Shown here in pieces: positions 43,892 to 52,680 of a DNA stretch of 64,000 bases. The position numbers were made by a program, and so were the translations under genes. This DNA is from Clostridium thermarum (GTDB taxonomy: Bacteria; Bacillota; Clostridia; Clostridiales; Clostridiaceae): contig NZ_CP040924.1 of assembly GCF_006351925.1 (NCBI RefSeq), positions 1,324,001 through 1,388,000 on the forward strand, in the 5' to 3' direction. The notes beneath the pieces are model-generated. The model did not search any database and had not been told where the DNA came from. It saw only the letters and a program-made list of their open reading frames with translations. The stretch's first letter is position 1; every line of letters starts with the position of its first letter.

Positions 43892-44251
43892 ATGGAAAAA
43901 TATAAGCTGTTTGATGCGGAATACAAATTTGTCAGCATTATCTGGGACAACGAGCCAATCAATTCCACAGATCTTGTAAAGCTATGCACGGATAAACTCG
44001 GCTGGAAAAAGTCAACCACCTACACGGTATTAAAAAAGCTTTGTGAACGCGGTATCCTGCAAAACGTGGATGCGACTGTTACTGCATTGGTTAAGCGTGA
44101 AGATGTGCAGAGATATGAAAGCAGAGCCGTGTTGGAAAAAACATTTGACGGGTCCCTGCCGAAATTTCTGACTGCATTTCTGAGCGGCCGCAAGCTTTCC
44201 GAACAGGAGGCCGAGGAACTGAAGCGGATTATAGAGGAGGCGGTGAAATGA
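43892..44251 (+). CDS. BlaI/MecI/CopY family repressor
   Basis: A 119-residue winged-helix repressor: the DNA-binding domain covers about 1-75 with WKKSTTYTVLKKLCERGIL as recognition helix region, and the C-terminal helices form the dimer and hold the protease-sensitive site. In this family the partner M56 membrane protease leads to cleavage of the repressor when a signal is sensed. AAGGAGG precedes the ATG. It overlaps the next gene by four bases (ATGA). No beta-lactamase gene is nearby, so the target genes are unknown. Base composition is more GC-rich than the flanking genes. Confidence 0.9.
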   Translation: MEKYKLFDAEYKFVSIIWDNEPINSTDLVKLCTDKLGWKKSTTYTVLKKLCERGILQNVDATVTALVKREDVQRYESRAVLEKTFDGSLPKFLTAFLSGRKLSEQEAEELKRIIEEAVK

Positions 44252-45357
44252 GCTTGCTGCAAGATTTGTTTATAAATATTTTAAACATGAGCATCACCGC
44301 TTCATATGTAGCTATTGGTGTTATTCTTGTCCGCCTGTTGTTAAAAAAAGCACCAAAGATCTTTTCCTATATTCTTTGGATACCGGTGCTTTTCCGTCTT
44401 GTATGCCCATTTTCTTTTAATTCTGAATTCAGCTTTTTCAATCTGATAAACCTGAATGCGAAGCAAGGAAGCGGGGCATATGAGTTTGTACCGCAGAATA
44501 TTGGAATGATTCAGACGCCTACGGTCCGATCCGCCATTGGCAGCATTGACAGTGCGGCGAATGCTTCTCTGCCTCAGGCCATTCCAGTGGCAAGCGTAAA
44601 TCCCATGCAAATATGGATGGCTGTTTTTAGCCTTATTTGGATTTTTGGCGTTATTGCGCTGCTGATTTATAGTATTGTTTTTTATGTAAAAATCAAAGGA
44701 AAGCTTCAGACCGCGACCCGCGTAGATGGCAATGTATTTGAAACCGATGCCATCGGCACAGCCTTCGTATGCGGTTTTATCCGTCCAAAAATCTATGTGC
44801 CCGCAAATATTGGGGATGCAAACCTGTCCTACATAATGGAACACGAGCGCACCCATATCCGCAGGAAGGATTATCTCATAAAGCCGATTGCTTTTCTTGC
44901 GCTCATCTTTCACTGGTTCAATCCGCTCATGTGGCTGTGTTTTGCGCTCATGAGCCGGGACATGGAGATGTCCTGCGATGAGAGCGTGCTGCATAGGCTG
45001 GGCGAGGGCGCAAAGGGCGGCTATTCAGGATCGATGCTGTCGCTGTCGGTGAAAAGAAAAGCACTTTTGGCGGCGAATCCTTTAGCATTCGGCGAGAGCC
45101 ATGTTAAGACTAGGATAAAAAATGTACTCAATTTTAAGAAACCTGCATTTTGGGTCATAATGATTGCGGTTGTGGCTGTTTGCTCAGCGATGGTTGCTTT
45201 TACGGCAAATCCTTTTAAAGAAGTAACAATTTCAGCGGAAGACAAAAGAAAACTTGCAGATGTTGTCAGTGAACACTACATGAAGGCTGATCCTGCCAAC
45301 AAGGGAACTCTTAAGATTTATAATATAAAAAAATTGGCAGTAGTTACCTGGTATTAA
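44248..45357 (+). CDS. BlaR1/M56 family sensor metalloprotease, truncated by frameshift
   Basis: Integral membrane protease of the M56 family, signalling partner of the upstream repressor. Four membrane segments are visible (about 7-30, 35-55, 130-150 and 310-328). The zinc site is HERTH near residue 200, with a downstream EMSCDESVLHRLG. The frame ends at TAA in 45355-45357, just after the last membrane helix. The next frame continues the protein (SYLVLTQKYRGEGES...), so a one-base frameshift near 45345 has split the gene. The extracytoplasmic sensor is in the following entry. As read, the product lacks its sensor and is probably not a normal receptor. Confidence 0.8.
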   Translation: MSLLQDLFINILNMSITASYVAIGVILVRLLLKKAPKIFSYILWIPVLFRLVCPFSFNSEFSFFNLINLNAKQGSGAYEFVPQNIGMIQTPTVRSAIGSIDSAANASLPQAIPVASVNPMQIWMAVFSLIWIFGVIALLIYSIVFYVKIKGKLQTATRVDGNVFETDAIGTAFVCGFIRPKIYVPANIGDANLSYIMEHERTHIRRKDYLIKPIAFLALIFHWFNPLMWLCFALMSRDMEMSCDESVLHRLGEGAKGGYSGSMLSLSVKRKALLAANPLAFGESHVKTRIKNVLNFKKPAFWVIMIAVVAVCSAMVAFTANPFKEVTISAEDKRKLADVVSEHYMKADPANKGTLKIYNIKKLAVVTWY

Positions 45358-46616
45358 CTCAAAAATATAGAGGAGAAGGCGAGAGCTTTTCTGTTTTATT
45401 TTTAGTAAATCATGATTTTAATATAGTGGCTAAAGCTCAAGGAGATATACCCATAAGTCCTTGTTTCTCAGCAAATGTTGTAAAGTATCAGGGGAAAAGT
45501 ATAGTTTACGGGAATTTTAAAAACAAGAAATGGAATCCTCAAACAGACCTCGTAACAGATGTGCAAATTGACTTCATTAAGATTATGTTTGAGGACGGAA
45601 CTTATGTCAGGGAACAGATTTCTATGGATAAAGGATATATTGTTGTAGTTGATACTCTTTCAAATATTCGAAATATAGAAGTATTTAACAACAAGGGAGA
45701 GTTGCAAAGCGATCTTATAAATGAAAGTGCTTGTTCAGGATATGATTTTATACAAGTGGAAAATGAAAATGTATCCCGGCAAGAAGAGGAAAAGGATTCA
45801 AACACCCTGTTTGACAAAAGCAAAGTGCAGGAATATTGGCTTGAAACCGTTGTAATTAATGATTGCTTGAACAGAGAAGGTCCCGGGGAAAATTACAAAA
45901 GCGTAGGGATTTTGAAGTACGGCGATATTGTTGTGGCAAGAGGCAGATATGGGAATTGGTTTCTTTGTTTTGCTGACAATGTACAGGGGGAATTCTGGAT
46001 TGAAGCAGGCAATTTAATTGATGAGCAAAGACACACGGAATACAATTTAGGAATCATTACGGCAGATGAGATAAAAGTCGGAACGGTAACGCTGTACAAA
46101 GGCAATTTGGTGCAGATATTGAAAAGAGATAAAGATAAGACGTGCGTGACTATCAGAGTTATTGACATAAATGGAGGCAAGACAGGGTGGATTAAAAACA
46201 GCGATTATGTTCCGGCGAAAGATGGAGTTTATTTTAACCAGGCTTATTTGAGAAAGGGAACGGCGATCTATGAAGAACCTTCTTCCAAAGCTCGGCAACT
46301 GGATGATTACGGAATAAAAAACACAGAGCTGTTTGTCAATATTGAAAAAGAACAAAACGGATGGGTCTTGATTTCTGCCTATGGCCCGGTAAACGGCTGG
46401 GTGAGAAAGGAAGACATCTTTATTCCTATGCCTGACGCAATGACGGATGAAGAGCAAAAGGCTCTTTAAGTAGTAAAAGAGTATTTCAGCGCTTTTGGGG
46501 AAGCTTATTATGATAAAATGCGCACTCTTGCGACAGAAAACCATAACCATAATCTTGTTCATGATGGCGACGTATGGGGTATGAAATGGGCTAAAGCAAA
46601 ACTGGTGTTAGTATAT
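45345..46616 (+). pseudogene. Sensor domain of the M56 protease, separated by frameshift and cut by a stop
   Basis: Continues the upstream M56 gene in another frame. It contains a beta-rich domain and then at least two SH3-like modules: LNREGPGENYKSVGILKYGD (near 45870) and GTAIYEEPSSKARQLDDYG (near 46260). An in-frame TAA at 46467-46469 breaks it, but the same frame goes on as VVKEYFSAFGEAYYDKM to about 46616, where an IS3-family element is inserted at the natural end. There is no start with a ribosome binding site, so it is probably not translated alone. SH3 modules suggest a cell-wall-sensing receptor when intact. Confidence 0.75.
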
Positions 46617-46675
46617 TAGTGTAGACACAAAAAGCCGAACACCTTAAAATATAAGAAGGGAAGGAAGTGTCTACA

Positions 46676-46948
46676 ATGGCAAAAGGGCAAAAGTATTATA
46701 CAGAAGAATTTAGAAAGACAATTGTAGAGCCCTATAACTCTGGTAAGAGTTTGGCAGAGCTTAGCAGCGAATATGGCATATCAAAATCAACAATCAATGG
46801 ATGGATTAAGAAAGCTAAACCAATAACTGTGGATAAAGATACAACTATAACGTCAGTAGAGTATCAGGCAATGTTAAAGAAGATGGCAAGGCTTGAGGAG
46901 GAAAATAAAATACTAAAAAAAGCCATGGCCATATTCGTAAAGAAGTAA
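46676..46948 (+). CDS. IS3-family transposase OrfA
   Basis: A 90-residue protein with a helix-turn-helix (YYTEEFRKTIVEPYNSGKS and YGISKSTINGWIKKAK) and a leucine-zipper-like C-terminus (ARLEEENKILKKAMAIF). The ATG at 46676 has AAGGAAG eight bases upstream. A slippery AAAAAAAG at 46915-46922 lies near its end, the usual site for -1 frameshifting into orfB to make the OrfAB transposase. Confidence 0.88.
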   Translation: MAKGQKYYTEEFRKTIVEPYNSGKSLAELSSEYGISKSTINGWIKKAKPITVDKDTTITSVEYQAMLKKMARLEEENKILKKAMAIFVKK

Positions 46949-47820
46949 CCTCTATTTTTGAGTTTATCAATGATCATAAGGAAGAGCATGATATCAAGCT
47001 AATGTATGAAGTCTTAAAGGTTTCAAGAAGCTCTTTTTATAAGTATCTAAGCAAAAACGAAAGCAAAAGAAGCATAGAAAACAAGATGTATGAGGAAGAA
47101 ATACTGAAGAACTATAAAGATAGTAAAGGTCGTTATGGTGCTCCCAAAATACATAAAGTGCTTCGAGAAGAAAGAGGACATGCTATAAGCCTTAAGAGAG
47201 TCCAAAGGATTATGAAAAAACTAAATATAAAGTCCATAATTATCAAAAAATTCAGACCTCACCCTTCCAAAAGCAAAATAGAGGCTAAAGAAAACGTTTT
47301 GAAAAGAGACTTTTCAACAACTACAATAAATGAAAAATGGGTTACTGATATAACTTATATTTATACACTCAAGGACGGATGGTGCTATCTTGCTTCAGTT
47401 TTGGATCTTCATACAAATAAAATTATTGGCTATGCTTTTTAAAAGACTATGGATACAGAACTAGCTATAAAGGCTGTAGAAAATGCCTACATAACTCAAA
47501 AACCAAAGAATACTGTTATACTCCACAGTGATTTGGGCTCCCAATATACAAGCTCTAAATTTGATGGTTATCTTAAAGAGCATAATATAGTTCATTCCTT
47601 CAGCGGCAAGGGATGTCCCTATGACAATGCTTGTATAGAATCCTTTCATGCTACACTAAAAAAGGAAGAAGTAAACTTAGCTGCATACTATGACTTTGAT
47701 GCTGCAAGGCTAGCTATATTTGAATATATAGAATCCTGGTACAACAGAAAAAGGCTTCATAGCAGTATCGGTTATATGACTCCTCAACAGTTTGAAGAAG
47801 CCTTAAGAAAAACTGCATAA
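46949..47820 (+). pseudogene. IS3-family transposase OrfB with internal stop
   Basis: The rve-type integrase domain in the -1 frame relative to orfA. N-terminal part: LMYEVLKVSRSSFYKYLSKN; catalytic part: first Asp in WVTDITYIYT, second in LHSDLGSQYTS, and Glu in NACIESFHATLKKEE. A TAA at 47440-47442 interrupts the frame after IIGYAF, where related transposases read on (Ser is usual), so the element is probably inactive. The frame resumes at 47443 and ends at 47820. Confidence 0.85.
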
Positions 47821-47867
47821 AAATTTGAGTTTTTGTGTCTACTATATTGACATAAATCCAAAAGGAG

Positions 47868-48239
47868 TATGCCAGTTTTTATGGTACATCCAAGAGAAGG
47901 GTTAAATGTACAAGAGAAGCAGGAAGGTATATTTTTGACATAGACTTATCCTTAAAGGGAGAGGTCATTTCAAATAGTCTTTATCCTAACCTGGCAGAAG
48001 AACCTGAAGCAATAAAAATTGCTGAAGCTCAGTTTGCTGAAGAGGCTGAAAAAAAGTGTACCGAATTCATTAAAAAAATGAAAAGCGAATACAAGATTGA
48101 CTGCTTAAGTCTTGGACGAAATGCTGCTGCAAAGTATGGTCGCCGAACAGGCGTAGACTGGAATGAGGTAGTTTCGAACTCTGAAATAAGAGTTAATGTC
48201 AAAGTTAAGGTTACTGAAATTGGAAGAGGGGATTATTAA
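47868..48239 (+). pseudogene. Spore germination protein GerC-type, C-terminal remnant
   Basis: The frame ending at 48239 reads GTSKRRVKCTREAGRYIFD, then LSLKGEVISNSLYPNL and the tail YGRRTGVDWNEVVSNSEIRV followed by NVKVKVTEIGRG. This is the C-terminal domain of Ger(x)C lipoproteins, part of the germinant receptor in the spore inner membrane. No N-terminus, lipobox or start is present, so it is a remnant. Its presence supports a spore-forming host lineage. Confidence 0.75.
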
Positions 48240-48437
48240 GTAGAAAGTGTCAACACTTTAACAATTCTAATATCAACAAAATTTCTATTCATGAAAATTA
48301 GAGTATGTTTTATGTTCCCTCACACTGATAGTTTAAGAAATTTATAGGGTTAGGTAGTTATACAAATTTCCTAAATTAACCTGTTGTGCCAGTTAAATTC
48401 ACTAGCAACATTTACAAATAGAAAAACCCCAGTATGT

Positions 48438-48655
48438 TATATTAACCTATCCAAAAACTTATGACAGAGCAGCAGTATGGGAATTAACAAGTGGGAACAA
48501 TGGAATGACACTGCTTGGAGATAAAGGCTATGTGGGTAAGGATCTTGCTTCAGAACTGGAGTCTGAAAGACACATCGCTTTGATTTCTATGAAAAGAAGC
48601 AGTTGTAAAAATAAGATGCCGAAAGACTTCAGGCAAATGTTTTTCAAAGCTTGAA
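48438..48655 (+). pseudogene. IS982-like transposase remnant
   Basis: The frame reading LTYPKTYDRAAVWELTSGN and LLGDKGYVGKDLASELE is the central part of an IS982-type DDE transposase (the GDKGY motif holds a catalytic Asp). It ends at a stop after MFFKA. No N-terminus or ends found. Confidence 0.6.
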
Positions 48656-48776
48656 GAAGAATAGAAACTTGTTTTTGTGAAAATTTATCTTTTAGCACAA
48701 GAGGTTAAAGTAATAACGAAGAAAAGTTATAACATTTATTGGAATAAAAATGTTTACAAAAAAATCTAAAAACATA

Positions 48777-48805
48777 TTGCTAATATTTGGACTATATGTT
48801 AATAT
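48777..48805 (+). promoter_or_regulatory. Promoter of the second sugar ABC operon
   Basis: TTGCTA (48777-48782) and TAATAT (48800-48805) with a 17-base spacer, about 120 bases before the binding-protein start. Confidence 0.5.
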
Positions 48806-48820
48806 TATTACATGGTCATT

Positions 48821-48844
48821 GGAAACGGTTCCGATAACGGTTCC
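48821..48844. promoter_or_regulatory. Tandem LacI-type operators upstream of the second sugar ABC operon
   Basis: Two adjoining 12-base sites, GGAAACGGTTCC and GATAACGGTTCC, in direct repeat. Each has the near-palindromic half-sites and central CG of LacI-family operators. They lie just downstream of the predicted promoter. The LacI gene at 52681 is the obvious candidate to bind them. Confidence 0.75.
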
Positions 48845-48921
48845 GAATCCAAAATTTTATTATCACTGTATAGTGGACAAGCCATACTTATTAAATATCT
48901 ACAAAGAGAGGGGATTTTTTT

Positions 48922-50319
48922 ATGAAAGGGAAATTACTCAGTGCATTATTAAGCGTAACTGTAGCTGGAACCTTATTGGCTGGATGCAGCAGTAAGGGCA
49001 GCGAAGGAAAAAGCGGAGGGAATGCCAATACAAATGAGGGTGGAAAAGAAACAACTAATACCGCTAAAGAAATATATTTCTTAAACTTTAAGCCTGAAAT
49101 TGCAGAAATTTATGATTCAATAGCAAAAGATTATGAAGCAGAGACTGGTGTTAAAGTAAAGGTTGTTACTGCAGCTGCAGGTACTTATGAAACTACACTA
49201 AAATCAGAAGTATCTAAGTCTCAGGCACCAACCATATTTCAAATTAATGGACCAGTTGGTTATCAAAATTGGAAGGATTATTGTGCAGATTTAAGTGGAA
49301 CAAAGCTCTATGATATATTATCTGATAAGAGCTTAGCTGTAAAAAGCGGTGACGGTGTATATGGTATACCATATGTAGTAGAAGGTTACGGCATAATATA
49401 TAATGACGCTATCATGAAAAAATACTTTGCTCTAGGAAGCAAAAAAGTTTCAATTAGCTCTGCTGCTGAAATCAATAATTTTGATTTATTAAAGCAAGTA
49501 GTTGAAGATATGACTGCACATAAAGATGAGTTGGGAATTAAAGGAGTTTTTGCATCCACATCCCTAAAAGCCGGAGAACAGTGGAGATGGCAGACTCATT
49601 TAGCTAATATGCCATTACATTATGAATTTAATGAAAAGTCCGGATACGACAGCTCAGTATTAGCAGGTCTTGATGCAAAGGAAGTAGAATTTAAGTATGC
49701 AAATAACTTTAAGAACATATTTGATTTATACATCAATAATTCAATTACTGAATCCAAACTTTTGGGAAGTAAATCCGTAGATGACTCAATGGCAGAATTT
49801 GCACTTGGCAATGTGGCAATGGTTCAGAATGGTAACTGGGCTTGGGGACAAATCAGTGGAGTTGATGGTAACACTGTAAAGGCAGAAGATATTAAGTTCC
49901 TACCAATCTACACCGGTGTTGCAGGTGAAGAAAATCAAGGTTTAGCAGTAGGTACTGAAAACTATTTTGCAATTAACAGCAAGGTTTCAAAAGAAGAGCA
50001 AGAAGCTTCTGTAGCATTTTTAGAGTGGTTATTCACCAGCCAGAAAGGGAAGGATTATGTAAAAAATAAATTAGGTTTCATTGCACCATTCAATAGTTTC
50101 GGCGAAAATGAAAAGCCAACAGATCCACTGGCAAAAGAAGTACTGGCTTGGATGGATAAAGGTGTTACTTCCGTTCCATGGACCTTTGCAGCCTTCCCAA
50201 GTGAAGATTTTAAAAATTACTTTGGCGATGCATTGTTGCAATATGCACAGGGCAATATGACTTGGGATGAAGTTGTAACAATAGTAAAGGATTCATGGGC
50301 ATCTGAGAAGTCAAAATAG
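48922..50319 (+). CDS. Sugar ABC transporter substrate-binding lipoprotein
   Basis: A 465-residue extracellular solute-binding protein with a signal peptide and lipobox LLAGC (Cys22), a Gly/Asn-rich linker and a family 1 binding fold starting near residue 48. Long segments (NGPVGYQNWKDY, YGIPYVVEGYGIIYN and MVQNGNWAWGQI) are typical of carbohydrate-binding members. AGAGAGGGG precedes the ATG. It is distinct from the binding protein at 12360, with little obvious similarity, so it probably takes a different sugar. No hydrolase follows in the operon. Confidence 0.92.
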   Translation: MKGKLLSALLSVTVAGTLLAGCSSKGSEGKSGGNANTNEGGKETTNTAKEIYFLNFKPEIAEIYDSIAKDYEAETGVKVKVVTAAAGTYETTLKSEVSKSQAPTIFQINGPVGYQNWKDYCADLSGTKLYDILSDKSLAVKSGDGVYGIPYVVEGYGIIYNDAIMKKYFALGSKKVSISSAAEINNFDLLKQVVEDMTAHKDELGIKGVFASTSLKAGEQWRWQTHLANMPLHYEFNEKSGYDSSVLAGLDAKEVEFKYANNFKNIFDLYINNSITESKLLGSKSVDDSMAEFALGNVAMVQNGNWAWGQISGVDGNTVKAEDIKFLPIYTGVAGEENQGLAVGTENYFAINSKVSKEEQEASVAFLEWLFTSQKGKDYVKNKLGFIAPFNSFGENEKPTDPLAKEVLAWMDKGVTSVPWTFAAFPSEDFKNYFGDALLQYAQGNMTWDEVVTIVKDSWASEKSK

Positions 50320-50345
50320 TTAAGATTTTATAAGATCGAATGAAA

Positions 50346-50390
50346 AAATGGTGGGTTTGGAGGATAAACTCTGACTCACCATTTAAATTA
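50346..50390 (+). terminator. Hairpin between binding protein and permeases
   Basis: Eight-bp stem aaatggtg (50346-50353) with caccattt (50377-50384). It lies where the first sugar operon also has an attenuating hairpin and may have the same role. Confidence 0.5.
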
Positions 50391-50412
50391 ATATTAAATA
50401 GGAGAAGATGTT

Positions 50413-51255
50413 ATGGAAAAAAAGTTAAAGATGTATTTTCCTGTTTTTATCCTACCAACACTTGTAGCATTTACCATAGCCTTCTTAATCCCCTTTGTCT
50501 TGGGGGTATACCTTTCTTTTACAAAGTTTACTACTGTTGTAGATGCTAAATGGGTAGGTTTTGACAATTATATTAAAGCTTTTCAAAATAAAGAGTTTAT
50601 AAATGCACTCTGGTTTACGGTAAGATTTGCGGCAATATCAGTGATAACAATCAATGTATTCGCTTTTGCACTGGCATATTTATTGACAAAGGGCAAAAAG
50701 GGTACAAATATATTTAGAACTATATTTTTTATGCCTAACCTAATTGGAGGAATCGTATTAGGTTACATTTGGCAGCTAATCATCAATGGAGTCCTCTACA
50801 AATTGGGAGTTACACTGACTGTTAATCCTAAATATGGTTTTTGGGGATTGACGGTATTAATGAACTGGCAGCTGATAGGATACATGATGATTATATATAT
50901 TGCCGGTCTTCAAAATGTACCGGGAGAACTCTATGAAGCTGCAAAAATAGATGGAGCAGGTTCCTGGAGGATATTGAGAAGCGTAACAATTCCAATGGTA
51001 ATGCCGGCTATCACAATATGTTTATTTCTTTCCTTATCAAATTCTTTTAAACTATTTGACCAAAACTTGGCCTTGACAGCGGGTGCACCTTCAAGAAAGA
51101 CAGCAATGTTGGCCTTAGACATATATAATACCTTCTATGGCAAGATGGGCTGGGAAGGTGTTGGACAAGCGAAAGCTGTTGTATTCTTTATTTTGGTGGC
51201 AGCCATAGCCTTTTTACAACTTGTACTTACCAGAAGAAAGGAGGTTGAGAACTAA
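50413..51255 (+). CDS. Sugar ABC transporter permease (MalF/UgpA type)
   Basis: A 280-residue permease with six membrane segments and an EAA loop, EAAKIDGAGSWRILRSVTIP, from about residue 175. AGGAGAAG precedes the ATG. Its last base is shared with the start of the next permease gene. Confidence 0.92.
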   Translation: MEKKLKMYFPVFILPTLVAFTIAFLIPFVLGVYLSFTKFTTVVDAKWVGFDNYIKAFQNKEFINALWFTVRFAAISVITINVFAFALAYLLTKGKKGTNIFRTIFFMPNLIGGIVLGYIWQLIINGVLYKLGVTLTVNPKYGFWGLTVLMNWQLIGYMMIIYIAGLQNVPGELYEAAKIDGAGSWRILRSVTIPMVMPAITICLFLSLSNSFKLFDQNLALTAGAPSRKTAMLALDIYNTFYGKMGWEGVGQAKAVVFFILVAAIAFLQLVLTRRKEVEN

Positions 51256-52088
51256 TGAAGAGCTCAAAACTAAAAGATGGTTTAATATTTTTACTGTTAT
51301 CCATATTGTCTATCTTGTTTTTAACACCGATTTTTATAGTCTTTATGAACTCCTTTAAAGGTAAATTTTTTATCAGTGACACTCCTTTTATGCTGCCTGA
51401 CAGTAAAACTTTTGTTGGAATCAGCAACTATATCAGCGGTATAAGCAAGACAGGTTTTCTAAATGCTTTTGGGTGGTCATTGTTTATAACAGTTAGTTCT
51501 GTTTTGGTTATCATATTATTTACTTCCATGACAGCCTGGTATATAACAAGGCGTAAGTCAAAATTCACCAGTGGACTGTACTATTTATTTGCCTTTTCAA
51601 TGATTGTACCCTTTCAGATGGTTATGTTCACAATGGTAAAGGTAGCAAATGTTTTGCATTTGGATAATCCTTTTGGAATTATTGTTATTTATTTAGGTTT
51701 TGGAGCAGGCTTGTCAGTATTTATGTTTTCAGGATTTGTCAAGGCCATTCCTTTTGAAATCGAGGAGGCTGCAGTGATAGATGGCTGCAATCCGCTACAG
51801 ACATTTTTTAGGGTGGTAGCTCCCATATTAAAGCCTACTGCTGTAACCGTAGGGATCTTAAATACCATGTGGATATGGAACGACTATCTATTACCTTACC
51901 TGCTTATAGGAAGTGACTATAAGACCATACCAATTGCTGTTCAGTATTTACAGGGGGGGTATGGTTCAATAGATATGGGGGCCATGATGGCTGTGCTGGT
52001 TTTAGCTATCATTCCTATAATAATCTTTTACCTTGTATGTCAGAAGTATATTATTGAAGGGGTTGTGGCCGGAGCGGTTAAGGGATAA
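51255..52088 (+). CDS. Sugar ABC transporter permease (MalG/UgpE type)
   Basis: A 277-residue permease with six membrane segments and the EAA loop EEAAVIDGCNPLQTFFRVVA from about residue 170. The start overlaps the previous gene by one base, with AAAGGAGG upstream. It ends VVAGAVKG, the usual C-terminus. No ATPase gene is adjacent, so it probably shares a general sugar ATPase encoded elsewhere. Confidence 0.92.
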   Translation: MKSSKLKDGLIFLLLSILSILFLTPIFIVFMNSFKGKFFISDTPFMLPDSKTFVGISNYISGISKTGFLNAFGWSLFITVSSVLVIILFTSMTAWYITRRKSKFTSGLYYLFAFSMIVPFQMVMFTMVKVANVLHLDNPFGIIVIYLGFGAGLSVFMFSGFVKAIPFEIEEAAVIDGCNPLQTFFRVVAPILKPTAVTVGILNTMWIWNDYLLPYLLIGSDYKTIPIAVQYLQGGYGSIDMGAMMAVLVLAIIPIIIFYLVCQKYIIEGVVAGAVKG

Positions 52089-52184
52089 GCTAAGATTAAA
52101 TAAGATTTTGAGTATGAGAATGAGGCAGTGTCTGTATAGCTTTAAATTTATAATGTTTACTTTCTACTATGGTTGTATGACGAG

Positions 52185-52222
52185 ACTAGGCATGCTCCTC
52201 AAGGACTGCCTAGTTTGTCTTA
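52185..52222 (+). terminator. Terminator of the second sugar ABC operon
   Basis: Eight-bp stem actaggca/tgcctagt with a 14-base loop, followed by TTGTCTTAATATT. Confidence 0.5.
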
Positions 52223-52297
52223 ATATTAGCTTTTTGAAAATAATAAGCCACATTTAACTGAGGAGAATATTAAATTTTTCAACGGCCTTAAGTTCCT

Positions 52298-52558
52298 GTG
52301 ATTTATCTCAGAAATCATGTTGATAACACAAGACAAGTTTTATCCTTTATAGAGGATCAAGTAAAGCCGGATTACCATGTAATGAAGGAAATGGGAATAA
52401 GATATGAGGAAGATTCTGCCCTTCTAAAGGTTATGTCTAAGGAATTAGCAGTGGCCTCAAAGAATATCAGCAGCAGTCAATGAAGTAACACAACAGGCCC
52501 AAGGAACCACGGATTTAGCTGAGAGAATAGCAGGTATAGTAAGAAATTTAAAAATTTA
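52298..52558 (+). pseudogene. Methyl-accepting chemotaxis protein, C-terminal remnant
   Basis: One frame reads VLSFIEDQVKPDYHVMKEMG and another, after a frameshift near 52477, reads AAVNEVTQQAQGTTDLAERIAGIV. Together they match the end of the signalling domain of a chemoreceptor. There is no N-terminus or proper start. Confidence 0.6.
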
Positions 52559-52680
52559 ATCAGTTATATGTTACATATGTAGAAAATTTCCATGTATATT
52601 GCACTTATCGACATTATTAGATATAATTAAGAATTGTTAAGAAACCTATGGAATTTATAATGTGAAGAGGATGAATCATT

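Larger units (their letters stand above)
46617..47844 (+). mobile_element. IS3-family insertion sequence
   Basis: About 1228 bases. The ends carry related inverted sequences, GTAGACACAAAAA on the left and its complement on the right. A TAT triplet on both sides (46614-46616 and 47845-47847) is a likely 3-bp target duplication. It has orfA and orfB, the latter with an internal stop. Confidence 0.75.

Noticed and set aside
44341..44994. 217-residue frame opposite the M56 gene
   Set aside because: Antisense shadow of a well-supported membrane protease gene.
48750..48995. 81-residue frame before the binding-protein gene
   Set aside because: It spans the promoter and operators, overlaps the lipoprotein start and has no ribosome binding site.
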